From: Ignavibacteriales bacterium
GTDB lineage: Bacteria; Bacteroidota; Ignavibacteria; Ignavibacteriales; Ignavibacteriaceae
Length of the DNA stretch: 64,000 bases
Assembly: GCA_016709155.1 (NCBI GenBank)
Contig: JADJEI010000001.1
Span: 496,001 to 560,000 of the forward strand
Direction: 5' to 3'
The notes beneath the pieces are model-generated. The model was not told the origin of the DNA. It did not search any database and saw only the letters and a program-made list of their open reading frames with translations. How positions within the stretch are numbered: the stretch's first letter is position 1; each line of letters opens with the position of its first letter. A program made the position numbers and the translations under genes. Of this stretch, positions 35,024-44,973 are shown piece after piece.

Positions 35024-36597
35024 TGTTTTCCTCGTGCATTTAATTTTCTATTGTAAGTAAATCTTATAAAACCGTGAATAAAAATTCCAATGATTGTTAG
35101 AATGATTAACCATTTACCGGAAGTATCTACAAGTGAAGAATAATCTCTGCCTGGCATATAAAAATCCGTAAGTTTTGCAAGACGGCTATCTTGTCTTGTA
35201 TGACAACTGTTGCACTGCAATGTATTTTCAGTCGAAGCAACCATATGATTAACAGGCCAGTACATTTCAGTTTTCAAGAAAGAAATTTTTCCGCTGAATG
35301 GAAGATTTGCTTCTTTCATTCCAACCTCTGCTGCTGTTTGCCAATCAAAATCTTTCCAGAATGCACCCTCACCTTTTTCATCAGCAAAAAGTTTTGGCTG
35401 GATAAGAATTTTGTTAATCGGATCATAAGGTTGTTTTGCAATATGTATTTTTACTGGAACTATTTTCGATTCATCATCACCATAAGAACCATGAAGTCGA
35501 TTTAATACAAGTGGTTTTGTGGTATCCTGTATTTTATCACCTTCAAGATAATGCGAAGCAGTGCCGTTAAACCAGATATAATCCGGTGTAACATTTTTTT
35601 CCCAAACAAAACTTCCTTTTATAGACATATAAGCGTGATTACCCATACTATCTTCTTCAACATAAGGTTCACCATTTTTTAGCTTGCCCGCTGTTGACCA
35701 ATCCCAATACATTTTAGTTGCATTGCCTTTTGCGTAAGTTGGAATATGACAGGTTTGGCAGGCAACTTTTAACGTATGTTCATTTAGAATATTATCTTCG
35801 TGCGGTGTTGCGGAATGACATTGCTCGCAATTGTTACGATTATGATTCATAGATGAAAGAGAATAAACTTTGCCCGCAATATTATGCTGTTCAGTGGTGT
35901 GACAATCAACGCATTGCAGGTTCACTCCATCTGATGCCATGTGAATGTCAATCTCTTTTGTAGGTTCGAACTGCGACATTTCAAGATCACCATGTTTAAC
36001 ATTGTTGCCGCCCCCGCCATAAAAATGACAAACTCCGCAATTAGTTCGTTTTGGTTTTCCAACACTTTGTGCAATCTTATTAAAATCGAGTGTCATCACG
36101 GGTGCGCCGCCCTTTTCATTTGCTTTGGCATAAGTTTCAGAATTATCATGACAAACAAGACAATCTATATTTGTTGAATCAGTGAACACAGCCCGTTTGG
36201 AATCCATACCGAAACCAATATGACATTTTGCACAACTTTCTTCGTTACCCTGCGTGCCAATGCAGAAATTATTTATTGCATTACCTTTGCCAAGATAAAT
36301 TATGCCTCGTCCTTGCACATATTCTTCACGTTCCCAGTTCCAGTGATTAGAGTTCATCACTTGATGAGCAGTCATATTATGGCAAGACTCGCAGGCTTTT
36401 GTAACCTGCTGAGGTGAAGTAAAATTCTGTTGAAGTGAAGCAAACTTACTATGGTCAACATCTGGTTTATGTTTTTGAGTATATTTTTCTTTCAGTTTCA
36501 TTAAAGTTGTTGGCTCAAAATCTTTTTGAGATAAAGTACCAACTGCAATAACTATCAATAAACTGATAAATGCGAGAATTAGAACTATCTTTTTCAT
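35020..36597 (-). CDS. otr: Octahaem tetrathionate-reductase-family cytochrome c
   Basis: Periplasmic multihaem enzyme. Eight CXXCH sites: CESCH, CAKCH, CLVCH, CGVCH, CVDCH, CEQCH, CQTCH and CNSCH, in the number and order of the Otr family, whose members reduce tetrathionate, and also nitrite and hydroxylamine in vitro. A signal anchor lies at the N-terminus and a membrane helix at the C-terminus (about 495-515). Length 525 is normal. It overlaps the cytochrome b start by 4 bases and is downstream of a MarR regulator. Sulfur-compound reduction is inferred from the YeeE/YedE neighbours. Confidence 0.9.
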   Translation of the reverse strand: MKKIVLILAFISLLIVIAVGTLSQKDFEPTTLMKLKEKYTQKHKPDVDHSKFASLQQNFTSPQQVTKACESCHNMTAHQVMNSNHWNWEREEYVQGRGIIYLGKGNAINNFCIGTQGNEESCAKCHIGFGMDSKRAVFTDSTNIDCLVCHDNSETYAKANEKGGAPVMTLDFNKIAQSVGKPKRTNCGVCHFYGGGGNNVKHGDLEMSQFEPTKEIDIHMASDGVNLQCVDCHTTEQHNIAGKVYSLSSMNHNRNNCEQCHSATPHEDNILNEHTLKVACQTCHIPTYAKGNATKMYWDWSTAGKLKNGEPYVEEDSMGNHAYMSIKGSFVWEKNVTPDYIWFNGTASHYLEGDKIQDTTKPLVLNRLHGSYGDDESKIVPVKIHIAKQPYDPINKILIQPKLFADEKGEGAFWKDFDWQTAAEVGMKEANLPFSGKISFLKTEMYWPVNHMVASTENTLQCNSCHTRQDSRLAKLTDFYMPGRDYSSLVDTSGKWLIILTIIGIFIHGFIRFTYNRKLNARGKQ

Positions 36598-36643
36598 TTT
36601 AACAACTTGATTGTTTAATAAGTTTTTGTTTTAGGCTATAAAA

Positions 36644-37084
36644 TTATTTTTGATTCACCCATTTTTTGAAAACATCAACAAGAATTTCCAGAGAAGATAG
36701 AATTTTTCCCATTTCTTCCTCTTTAACATTTTGGAGAATCCTATTATGAAGTTCGTGATAATTTTGCTGAAGATTTGAAATTAGCGGGGCTGCTTTTGGC
36801 AAAAGGTTAACGACTATTACTCTTTTATCTTTCAGGTCTAAAGTTCGTGAAATTAACTTTTTCCCTTCCAAACTAGTTAAAATATGCGTTATTCTGCCCG
36901 GAGTAAGTTTAAGCACATCACGCAGTTCTTTAATTGTATACACAGGTTTTATTGCAAATAGTTTAAGAAATCTAACCTCTGTTGGAGATAAATTAAAGCT
37001 TGAAGCAAAATATTCTTCTTTGATGTTGCAATTTCGAGTTAATTCGCAGATTAACTCAGCTACAGGTTCTATGTTATTTGTCAT
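36644..37084 (-). CDS. MarR-family transcriptional regulator
   Basis: Winged-helix MarR protein of 146 residues with LSPTEVRFLKLFAIKP, TIKELRDVLKLTPGRITHILTSLEGKKLI (recognition helix) and RVIVVNLLPKA (wing). Two Cys near the N-terminus (about residues 13 and 19) could sense oxidants or reactive sulfur. It is first in the minus-strand sulfur operon, 46 bases before the octahaem gene, so it likely regulates it. The ligand is unknown. Confidence 0.85.
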   Translation of the reverse strand: MTNNIEPVAELICELTRNCNIKEEYFASSFNLSPTEVRFLKLFAIKPVYTIKELRDVLKLTPGRITHILTSLEGKKLISRTLDLKDKRVIVVNLLPKAAPLISNLQQNYHELHNRILQNVKEEEMGKILSSLEILVDVFKKWVNQK

Positions 37085-37339
37085 AATTACAAATCTTTAA
37101 TTATTTTATACCCTAAAGTAATATTGATCTGATAATTTTCAAAATTATTTTTTGTTTATTTTAATCATTTCCTAAAAAAAAAGAAACAGAAAGTCTTAAA
37201 AATCACCATACGAATTAATTTCTAAAAGTAATTGATTAATAAATCCCTATTTTATTACCAAATGGAAATCGAAATATTTTTTTATTTCTTGGTATATTTG
37301 TCAAAGCAAAATCAAATTGTTTGTTATAAAAATTAAAAA

Positions 37340-38387
37340 ATGCTTCACGAAGAATTAAACGATAGAGAAAAAACTATTCTACGCTCAATCATCCAGCAGT
37401 TTATTTTAACTGCTTCACCGGTTGGATCGCGGAATATTACTAAAAAATTTAATGTCGGTGTTTCACCCGCAACGGTCAGGAATATTATGTCTGATCTGGA
37501 AGATACTGGATTCATTGATCATCCGCATACTTCTGCAGGTCGAGTTCCGACTGATAAAGGTTATAGATATTATGTAGATACTTTGATGGAGATTCAGAAA
37601 CTAAAGAATACTGACAAAGGAATTATTGACAAAAAGTTTGGATCAAAACATTTTAGAGACTGATGAAATACTTAAAATTGCTTCAAGGTTATTAAGCAGT
37701 ATTACAAATCAAATTGCCTGTGTTACTTATCCTACATTAGACAAAGGTATTTTAGAAAAAATTCAATTGGTAAGTTTAACCTCAACGCGCTTGCTTGTTG
37801 TTGTTAGCATTAAATCCGGTTTAGTAAAAACTATTACGTTAGAATTTAACAGCGAAATTGGGAATATTAAACTACAAAAAGTTGAAAACCTGCTAAATGA
37901 AAGGCTGAATGGACTAACATTTCAGGAAATTCGTAAAACGGTTAAAGAAAGATTCGTTGATGTTGGAGAAAATGAAAAACCCGTAATCAGACTTTTTATT
38001 GATTCGGTAGATAAGATTTTTAAAGACCACCATAAAGAAGATAAGCTGGTAATTTCCGGTGCAACAAATGTTATCCATCAACCGGAATTTGAAGATCCGG
38101 AAAAATTTCAGAGTATAATTGAGCTTATTGAAAACAAAGATATTATTATCCATATAATGGATAAACAAAAACTTGATTCGGTAGATAATATTGTAATATC
38201 AATCGGCAGTGAAAATGAAGTTGAAAAATTTAACGAGTACAGCTTTATTACTAAAGAATATAAGTTTGGAGAAACTTCCGGCACGCTTGGAATTATTGGT
38301 CCAAAACGAATGGAGTATTCAAGAATTATTGCAATCATTGATTACTTATCAAAAATTTTATCGAATGCTTTAACACAAACACCATAA
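37340..38387 (+). pseudogene. hrcA: Heat-inducible transcription repressor HrcA, frameshifted
   Basis: Repressor of chaperone genes. The first frame (37340-37663) has the winged helix with DREKTILRSIIQQFILTASPVGS, ATVRNIMSDLEDTGF and TSAGRVPTDKGYR. It shifts at a 5-A run (37631-37635; removing one A gives IIDKSLDQN) into the second frame to 38387, which has the effector domain and the late GPKRMEYSRIIAIIDYLS. Joined about 348 residues, as normal. No CIRCE element was found upstream in 37085-37339. A homopolymer error is the likely cause. Confidence 0.88.
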
Positions 38388-38499
38388 ACTATTAAACCGG
38401 CTTGCTAATGGCTGGAGGCTGAAGGAATAAAAATCAAATATTTTAATACAAAAACAATACAAACTTAATTACCAAATTTTATATTGGAGAAAATTATTA

Positions 38500-39102
38500 A
38501 TGGATGATCAATTAAACGATACAGAAAATAAATCTAAAAATGAAAATGAAATTCCTCCGGAAGAAAAAAAAACTGCTGACACTCTTAACGAATTGAATGT
38601 TAAAATATCTCAATTAGAAAATGAGAAAGATGAATTGAAAGATTCGTTGTTAAGAAAAGTGGCAGAGTTTGAAAATTATAAACGAAGATCCGAAAATGAA
38701 CAGTTAAATCTTATTAAATATGCCGCTGAAAGTTTTATACAAAAAATTCTTACCGTCGTTGACGACCTTGAAAGAACATTAGTCCATTTGGAAGAATCAG
38801 AAAATTCAAAATCAATAGCGGAAGGAATTAAATTAGTTTACGAAAAATTCATTCGCATTCTGAAAGAACAAGGAGTTACTCCGATAGAAGCAATTGGAAA
38901 ACCGTTTAATGTTGACTTTCACGAGGCTATATTGCAGCGGAAAGATAGTTCAGTCGAACCTCACACCGTGCTTGATGAAATCCAGAAAGGATATCTTTAT
39001 AAAGATAGAGTTATCAGGCACGCTCAAGTTATTGTCAGTGAAGATTCCGAATTACAATCCGCCGAACAGGGTTCTGATAATGCTGCAGAGAACATTTCAT
39101 AA
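38500..39102 (+). CDS. grpE: Nucleotide exchange factor GrpE
   Basis: ADP-releasing cofactor of DnaK. Seen: an acidic, charged N-terminus and long helix (about 25-90), then ENYKRRSENEQ, FIQKILTVVDDLERTL, and the beta domain with FNVDFHEAI and VLDEIQKGYLYKDRVIRHAQVIVS, all conserved. 200 residues. ATTGGAG before ATG. Follows hrcA by 112 bases and precedes dnaJ by 20. No dnaK gene is next to it. Confidence 0.95.
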   Translation: MDDQLNDTENKSKNENEIPPEEKKTADTLNELNVKISQLENEKDELKDSLLRKVAEFENYKRRSENEQLNLIKYAAESFIQKILTVVDDLERTLVHLEESENSKSIAEGIKLVYEKFIRILKEQGVTPIEAIGKPFNVDFHEAILQRKDSSVEPHTVLDEIQKGYLYKDRVIRHAQVIVSEDSELQSAEQGSDNAAENIS

Positions 39103-39122
39103 TTTTTTAAAATATTAATTAA

Positions 39123-40274
39123 ATGACAAAAAGAGATTACTACGAGATTCTTGGTGTAAGCAAGAGTGCAACTAAAGAGGAATTAAAAAAAGCCTACCGA
39201 AAACTAGCGCTTCAATATCACCCGGATAGAAATCCTGACAACAAAGAAGCAGAGGAAAAGTTTAAAGAAGCTGCTGAAGCTTACGAAGTATTAAACGATG
39301 ATGATAAGAAAGCTCGCTACGACCGATTTGGACACGATGGACTGCGTAATTCCGGTTTTAGTTCCGAAGGATTTTCAAATGTAAATGATATTTTTTCACA
39401 CTTCTCGGATATCTTCAGTGGTTCTTCAATCTTTGACGACTTCTTCAATTCTGGGTCTTCGCGTGGAAGGTCTAGACGAAGAACCGGCGGGACCCCCGGT
39501 TCTGATCTGCGCGTAAATCTAAAGCTTACTCTTGAAGAAATAGCAACCGGTGTTTCCAAAAAAATTAAATTAAAAAAATATATCACTTGTGATCAATGCA
39601 GCGGAACAGGTGCTCATTCAGGGACTTCAACAAAAACCTGTAATGTTTGTCAGGGTAGTGGTGAAGTTAAAACTATTTCCCGGTCTGTCTTTGGACAGTT
39701 TGTTAATATTTCAACTTGTTCGAATTGTAACGGTGAAGGAACTGTGGTTGATCAGCCCTGCAAAAAATGTATGGGCGATGGAAGACACTTAGAAGAAGTC
39801 ACAGTTAAAATTGATGTGCCTGCGGGAGTACACGAGGGAAGCTATATGACGCTTCGCGGTGAAGGCAATGCAGGCAAACGCAGCGGCAGTCCCGGTGATA
39901 TCGTAGTTGTATTTCAGGAAATAAAACATGAATACTTTATTCGAGAAAATGACGACATCATTTACGAATTATTCATAAGTTTTCCCGAAGCGGTACTCGG
40001 CACTGAGGTTGACGTTCCAACTCTTTCAGGAAAGGCAAGACTAAAAATAGACGCCGGTACTCCTGCCGGAAAATTTCTAAGAATGCGAGAGAAAGGGATC
40101 AAACATTTAAATCACTCTGGCTCCGGAGATCAAATTGTAAAAGTAAATATTCACGTACCAAAAAAATTAAACTCAAAAGAAAAAGAATTATTGAAGGAAT
40201 TGCTTGATCAACCAAGTTTTAAAAGTTTAACTTCTGACGAAGAAAAGAGTTTTTTCAAAAGGTTCGGTTTGTAA
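39123..40274 (+). CDS. dnaJ: Molecular chaperone DnaJ
   Basis: Hsp40 partner of DnaK. Seen: the J-domain with QYHPDRNP at about residue 33, a Gly/Phe/Ser-rich linker (about 70-130), four zinc motifs CDQCSGTG, CNVCQGSG, CSNCNGEG and CKKCMGDG, and the client-binding C-terminus. 383 residues is complete. Closely follows grpE. Confidence 0.96.
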   Translation: MTKRDYYEILGVSKSATKEELKKAYRKLALQYHPDRNPDNKEAEEKFKEAAEAYEVLNDDDKKARYDRFGHDGLRNSGFSSEGFSNVNDIFSHFSDIFSGSSIFDDFFNSGSSRGRSRRRTGGTPGSDLRVNLKLTLEEIATGVSKKIKLKKYITCDQCSGTGAHSGTSTKTCNVCQGSGEVKTISRSVFGQFVNISTCSNCNGEGTVVDQPCKKCMGDGRHLEEVTVKIDVPAGVHEGSYMTLRGEGNAGKRSGSPGDIVVVFQEIKHEYFIRENDDIIYELFISFPEAVLGTEVDVPTLSGKARLKIDAGTPAGKFLRMREKGIKHLNHSGSGDQIVKVNIHVPKKLNSKEKELLKELLDQPSFKSLTSDEEKSFFKRFGL

Positions 40275-40296
40275 CCTTTATTTAATTAAAATTGGA

Positions 40297-40794
40297 ATGC
40301 TGACTAAAATTTCTCGTAAAATCGGTTTTACTCCAACTGAAATAAGAGTGATTTTATTTTTAGTGATTGTCCTTTTGCTTGGATTAGGTCTTAAATATTT
40401 TTTAGCTGTTGACCATAAAGCGAGAATTTTATCTACTGACTATTCAATTCAGGACAGTCTTTTCTTCTTTTCAGATAATTCTGATTCGAATATTTCAAAA
40501 TTATCTAATAAAGTTGTTGATTCTAAATTGGAAGTTTTGGATTTTAACAACCGAGATTTTCAAGAAAAGAAATCTTCTAATATTATTGGTGAAAAAAGTA
40601 TCAACTTAAACAATGCAAGTATAAGTGATTTAACTTCACTTCCCGGAATTGGAGAAAAAACAGCCGTGGCAATATTAGAGTATAAAAAGAATATTGGTAA
40701 ATTTAGGAACCTAAACGAACTGATGAATGTAAAAGGCATCGGAGTTTCAAAGTTCAATAAAATTAAAAAATACATTTACATTGATGATAAATAA
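40297..40794 (+). CDS. ComEA-like helix-hairpin-helix DNA-binding protein
   Basis: N-terminal membrane segment (about residues 18-36), a linker, and a C-terminal double helix-hairpin-helix: INLNNASISDLTSLPGIGEKTAVAILEYKK followed by LNELMNVKGIGVSKFNKIKKYI. This is the ComEA form, which binds DNA outside the inner membrane in natural competence. 165 residues. It sits between dnaJ and the pilus-related genes. Competence use is inferred. Confidence 0.85.
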   Translation: MLTKISRKIGFTPTEIRVILFLVIVLLLGLGLKYFLAVDHKARILSTDYSIQDSLFFFSDNSDSNISKLSNKVVDSKLEVLDFNNRDFQEKKSSNIIGEKSINLNNASISDLTSLPGIGEKTAVAILEYKKNIGKFRNLNELMNVKGIGVSKFNKIKKYIYIDDK

Positions 40795-40816
40795 AAATTA
40801 ACCTTTCGGAGGAAAA

Positions 40817-41380
40817 ATGTCTTTCAGCGGTAATAAAGATTCGAAATATTTGCACATTGGTTTATACGCAGTAATTGTCGTATTAATTCTTCTTTTGATA
40901 AAAGTCGCTATCATTGATCCAAATAATTTGGTTGAATCAGAAAAATATTTCAAGACGGAAACCAGATTGAGAATGATAAATATTAAAGAAGCAGAATTAT
41001 TATATCAGAAAAAATTTAACCGATTCACAGACAATCTTGATGAACTAATCAATTTCGTCAAAACTGATCCGATAGTGCAGAAAGTAATTACTGGTGTTGA
41101 TTCGATTTCTAAAAGACCATCCAATCCATTTAAAAATTTGACCAACGGCGTTTTTGTTGCAGATAGCCTACTCCATTCTCCAAAATCATTTAAAAGATTT
41201 ATAGTTACGATTGATACATCCGCCTCCATTGATACTGTGGTAAATCAATTTGGTAAAGTTAAACGGATTGATTCGACAGTTGTTGTCGGATCAAGATACT
41301 TTATCGAGGATCCCGACGGTTACGGCACTTTAGGAAGTTTAACTGACGAAGCATTAAAGAATACTGCTTCCTGGGAGTAA
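40817..41380 (+). CDS. Membrane-anchored protein of unknown function beside PilM-like gene
   Basis: Family not recognised. One N-terminal membrane segment (about 13-32), then a coiled region and a small globular part with a Ser/Asp-rich strand pattern, 187 residues. GGAGG is well placed before the ATG. It sits between ComEA- and PilM-like genes, so it may be a minor pilus or pseudopilin-like assembly component, in the position PilN/PilO would take (inference). Confidence 0.6.
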   Translation: MSFSGNKDSKYLHIGLYAVIVVLILLLIKVAIIDPNNLVESEKYFKTETRLRMINIKEAELLYQKKFNRFTDNLDELINFVKTDPIVQKVITGVDSISKRPSNPFKNLTNGVFVADSLLHSPKSFKRFIVTIDTSASIDTVVNQFGKVKRIDSTVVVGSRYFIEDPDGYGTLGSLTDEALKNTASWE

Positions 41381-41391
41381 TTTATTTTTAG

Positions 41392-42318
41392 ATGTATGGA
41401 ATTGAAAACCAAACTGGATTTAAGATTACCGGCTCGCAGCTTCAAAAAGTCGAACTGCTTGTTCAAAATAATTTCGCAGTAATTGATCAAATTGATGAGG
41501 CGTACTTCAGCGAAACTTTAGATTTTACACTTGGTAAAGAAACAAAGATAAGCGCCCTTTTGCAGGGCGCTTTTAATGAACTCCAAGTCAGGAACACAAT
41601 ACAAAGTGCTGTCGTTTCATTTAGTCTTCCTTACAATCTTTTTCTTTCTGCACTGTTACCATACGATAATTCTTTACTTTCTCAGGATATAATGTGGGAG
41701 TTAAGGTGGGAGTTATCAATTCTGTTTCCCACATATCAAATTGATGATTACGTTATTCAATATTTTGAAATACCCAAAAACCAGTATTTAAATAGTAATT
41801 TACTTTTCGTTGCTGCTATCCCGCGGAAATTTCTACATATACTTCACAATTTCTGTTCAAGAAATAAATTGAAACTGAAATTCGTTGATTATTCCCATCT
41901 TGCATCTGATAGAGCACTTGGTTTAAACTATGCAAACTTTTCAAGTGGATTAACTCTTAGTGTTTATTATGGTAACCGGGTTTTGTCACTTATTTTTTAT
42001 CTTGATGGAAAACCATTCTATTTCAAAATAAAAAAAGAGATTGATGCTTCAGAAATTGTAAAAAATATTTTAAAAGAAATCGAACCATCGGCGATGCTTA
42101 ATTTCCATCCGCTTGATTTTGAATCTGCATTTATTTCAGGCGATGATATTACTGAAGCTGCTTGTAAAGCAATCAGTCAAAAAATTAATATTAACCTGAC
42201 CTATTTTAATCCATTTCAAAAACTACAAACCTCCCCGCTTGTTTCGGAAAATAATCTATTCAAAGAAAAATTTAATTCATTCTCTCCTGCTGTTGGTATT
42301 GCGCTTCGTTTAGCTTAG
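41392..42318 (+). CDS. PilM-like actin-fold protein (type IV pilus assembly)
   Basis: Weak but consistent match to the PilM/EpsL actin fold: ALLQGAFNELQVRN, a DIMWELRWELSILFP helix, VAAIPRKFLHILHNFC, then an ATPase-like second half and the typical ending FNPFQKL and FSPAVGIALRLA. Length 308 against about 350. It follows the membrane-anchored gene with 11 bases between them. It may help assemble pili used for competence or motility (inference). The catalytic site looks poor. Confidence 0.6.
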   Translation: MYGIENQTGFKITGSQLQKVELLVQNNFAVIDQIDEAYFSETLDFTLGKETKISALLQGAFNELQVRNTIQSAVVSFSLPYNLFLSALLPYDNSLLSQDIMWELRWELSILFPTYQIDDYVIQYFEIPKNQYLNSNLLFVAAIPRKFLHILHNFCSRNKLKLKFVDYSHLASDRALGLNYANFSSGLTLSVYYGNRVLSLIFYLDGKPFYFKIKKEIDASEIVKNILKEIEPSAMLNFHPLDFESAFISGDDITEAACKAISQKININLTYFNPFQKLQTSPLVSENNLFKEKFNSFSPAVGIALRLA

Positions 42319-42331
42319 TAAAAAATTACTT

Positions 42332-42883
42332 ATGCGATTAAGAATAATTTCAGGTGAATTAAAAGGAAGATTAATTAATGTCCCTCAATCAAAAGAAATT
42401 CGACCAACGACAGACCGTGTGCGCGAAACTCTTTTCAATATTTTAAATAACAAAATTGATTTTGAGGGAATAAAAGTACTCGATCTTTATTCGGGTTCAG
42501 GTTCTCTCGGAATTGAATGTATCAGTCGTGGCGCCGGCGAAGTGCATTTTGTTGAGAGAGATTTATTTATTTATAAGAATCTTCTTCAAAACATTTCAAA
42601 TCTTAAAATTGATGAGCGCTGCAAAGCTTTCAATAATGAGGCTTCTCGCTTTTCACAAAATGCATCACATTTCACTTACGATCTAATCATTGCCGACCCT
42701 CCTTTCTTCAAGGATGATATTTATAAAGTCGTTGTAAATCTCAAAGTTAATAGATACTTTTCAGACGAAGGATTTATAATCATTGAAAGATCAATCCAAA
42801 CAAAATCCCTCGACACAGAAAATTTTTTAACTGAACCATTTAAGATTATCGGAGATGCTTGTCTTTACGAAATAAAATATTAA
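42332..42883 (+). CDS. rsmD: 16S rRNA (guanine966-N2)-methyltransferase
   Basis: Ribosome modification enzyme. Seen: the N-terminal MRLRIISGELKGR, IRPTTDRVRETLFNIL, SAM motif LDLYSGSGSLGIECISRGA and catalytic IIADPPFFKD (the NPPY-like motif). 183 residues, complete. Only 13 bases after the PilM-like gene, and the next gene overlaps its 3' end by 25 bases. Confidence 0.95.
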   Translation: MRLRIISGELKGRLINVPQSKEIRPTTDRVRETLFNILNNKIDFEGIKVLDLYSGSGSLGIECISRGAGEVHFVERDLFIYKNLLQNISNLKIDERCKAFNNEASRFSQNASHFTYDLIIADPPFFKDDIYKVVVNLKVNRYFSDEGFIIIERSIQTKSLDTENFLTEPFKIIGDACLYEIKY

Positions 42884-44826
42884 TCCTTTCATTATTAACG
42901 TTTTTATATCCTTTATTTATCTACCCGCAGTCTGAAAATTTAATTCGCGAAATAAACGGAATTACTGTTAATGATTTAACTCAGAGCCTTGATAATGTAT
43001 TTTCTGGCGGTCATAATAATATTGAACATCAATTAATTGATATTGACGGCGATAATGATTTGGATTTGTTCTTTCTCGACAGCGATGGCTACTATGGCTT
43101 TTACGAAAATACTGGAAGTGCATTCGACCCAAATTTTGTTCTTGAAGAAAAAATATTTAACGGAATTGAATTTAAAAACTGGTTCTACTTTGTTGATATT
43201 GATGATGATAACGATTACGATTTATTCACCGGCGGCGAAGCTGATTACATTAAACTGATTTTGAATACCGGAACAATTCTTTCTCCTGAATTTACTACGC
43301 TGGAGGATACGTTACTCAGCGCGGATAATTCTCCAATACAAAGTGAGTTCGGCAGTAATCCACTTTTTTATGATGTTGATTCTGATGGAGATTTCGATTT
43401 TATCTCCGGTAACTCTGCCGGCACTGTAACTTTTTATGAAAATATTGGAACGGTTAATAATTATAGTTTCAAGTTTGTCACAAATCTGTGGCAGGATTTA
43501 ATTATCATTTCTACCCTCACCTCGTTTGAAAAACACGGCGCAAGTTCTCTTGAGTTTGCCGACATTGATAATGATTCTGATCCGGATCTTTTTTGGGGAG
43601 ACTTTTTTAGTAAAAGCATCTATTTCATACAGAATGATGGAACTGCAACGATTCCTGATATGTCTGTTCTCTACAATATCTATCCTCAAAATGCAGACAG
43701 CATAAAAACCAATGGATTCAACATGCCGCGGCTTGCTGATATTGACGGAGATAGCGACCTTGATTTGTTTGTCTCGGTTTTATTCGACCCAACGGTTCCA
43801 CAAGGATTAATATATTATGAAAACCAGGGAACAATTTCCACAGATGATTTTCATTTCGTTACAAAAGATCTTTTAAAAACGCTTGATGTTAAAACCAACA
43901 GCGTTCCATTTTTTGTGGATATTGATGACGATTCCGATCAGGATTTATTCATTGGCTCGCTTGATAATCCTTTTGGAAAATTATTTTATTTCGAAAATAC
44001 CGGAACTGAATTACAGCCTGAATTTACTTTAAGAGATTCTTCTTTGATTGATCAGGATTATTCTATTTCTCTTTATCCTGCATTTGGTGATTTAGATAAC
44101 GACAATGATTACGATTTACTTATTGGAAATTTTGACGGCAAGATTTCTTTTTATGAAAATATTGGAAACGGAAATTCCGCAAATTTTTTATTTCGTGAAT
44201 TGATAACGAATAGTTCCGGAAGTACAATTGACATCGGCACATTTGCACGACCCTTGCTGCTTGATGTTGATTCTGATAATGACCTCGATCTAATTTGCGG
44301 AAAATTCAGTGGAAGATTTTCCTACTTCCGAAATATTGGCACTCCCCTTTCGTATAGTTTTGAGGAAGACACAAGTTACTTCAGTATAATTGATATTGGT
44401 GATAACAGCAACCCATTTCTGATTGATTATGATAACGATGGAGATTATGATTTATTTTCCGGCGATCATAATGGATTTATAAATCACTTCCGAAATGATG
44501 GAAACAATATTGATCCTATTTGGATATCAGAATCAAATAATTTTTTAGATACCGATTTAGGTATTGATGTCGCTCCTTTTTTTATTGACATTGATAATGA
44601 TTCTGATATTGATTTATTTGTCGGCAATGCTAAAGGCGGATTATTTTTTTATCGAAACAGTTTAATTACAAATATTGAAGCCGGGCATTTACCCGAAGTT
44701 TATAAATTGAATATTGAGGCTTATCCGAATCCATTTAACCCTGAAATAAATTTTATTTTAAATGGAATTTCTAATCAGGATAAATTAAATGTTTCTATAT
44801 TTAACATACTCGGTGAAAAATTATAG
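42859..44826 (+). CDS. FG-GAP/VCBS-repeat secreted protein, type IX tail split by a frameshift
   Basis: Secreted beta-propeller with ten calcium-binding DxDxDxD repeats, for example DIDGDNDLDLF and DIDDDNDYDLF. It starts at a TTG at 42859 (GGAG upstream) that overlaps rsmD and encodes a signal peptide ending near YPQS. The last part is YPNPFNPEINF, the type IX sorting tail, but the frame stops at LGEKL. Inserting one base in the A-run at 44816-44820 gives KIIELYNASP and SSGIYLVRVS, ending with KKIILSK at 44963. So the real protein is about 700 residues. Probably a surface adhesin or carbohydrate-binding protein. Confidence 0.85.
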   Translation: MSLRNKILILSLLTFLYPLFIYPQSENLIREINGITVNDLTQSLDNVFSGGHNNIEHQLIDIDGDNDLDLFFLDSDGYYGFYENTGSAFDPNFVLEEKIFNGIEFKNWFYFVDIDDDNDYDLFTGGEADYIKLILNTGTILSPEFTTLEDTLLSADNSPIQSEFGSNPLFYDVDSDGDFDFISGNSAGTVTFYENIGTVNNYSFKFVTNLWQDLIIISTLTSFEKHGASSLEFADIDNDSDPDLFWGDFFSKSIYFIQNDGTATIPDMSVLYNIYPQNADSIKTNGFNMPRLADIDGDSDLDLFVSVLFDPTVPQGLIYYENQGTISTDDFHFVTKDLLKTLDVKTNSVPFFVDIDDDSDQDLFIGSLDNPFGKLFYFENTGTELQPEFTLRDSSLIDQDYSISLYPAFGDLDNDNDYDLLIGNFDGKISFYENIGNGNSANFLFRELITNSSGSTIDIGTFARPLLLDVDSDNDLDLICGKFSGRFSYFRNIGTPLSYSFEEDTSYFSIIDIGDNSNPFLIDYDNDGDYDLFSGDHNGFINHFRNDGNNIDPIWISESNNFLDTDLGIDVAPFFIDIDNDSDIDLFVGNAKGGLFFYRNSLITNIEAGHLPEVYKLNIEAYPNPFNPEINFILNGISNQDKLNVSIFNILGEKL

Positions 44827-44973
44827 AATTGTATAATGCTTCACCATCAAAAAATAATTTGAATCTTAAATGGAATGCCGGTAATTTTTCTTCAGGCATT
44901 TATTTAGTTCGTGTTTCCTCTTCGACTCAAAGCGAAATTAAAAAAATAATATTATCTAAATAAAGGAATCGTA

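Noticed and set aside
37085..37339. CIRCE operator before hrcA
   Set aside because: No TTAGCACTC/GAGTGCTAA pair was found in this stretch.
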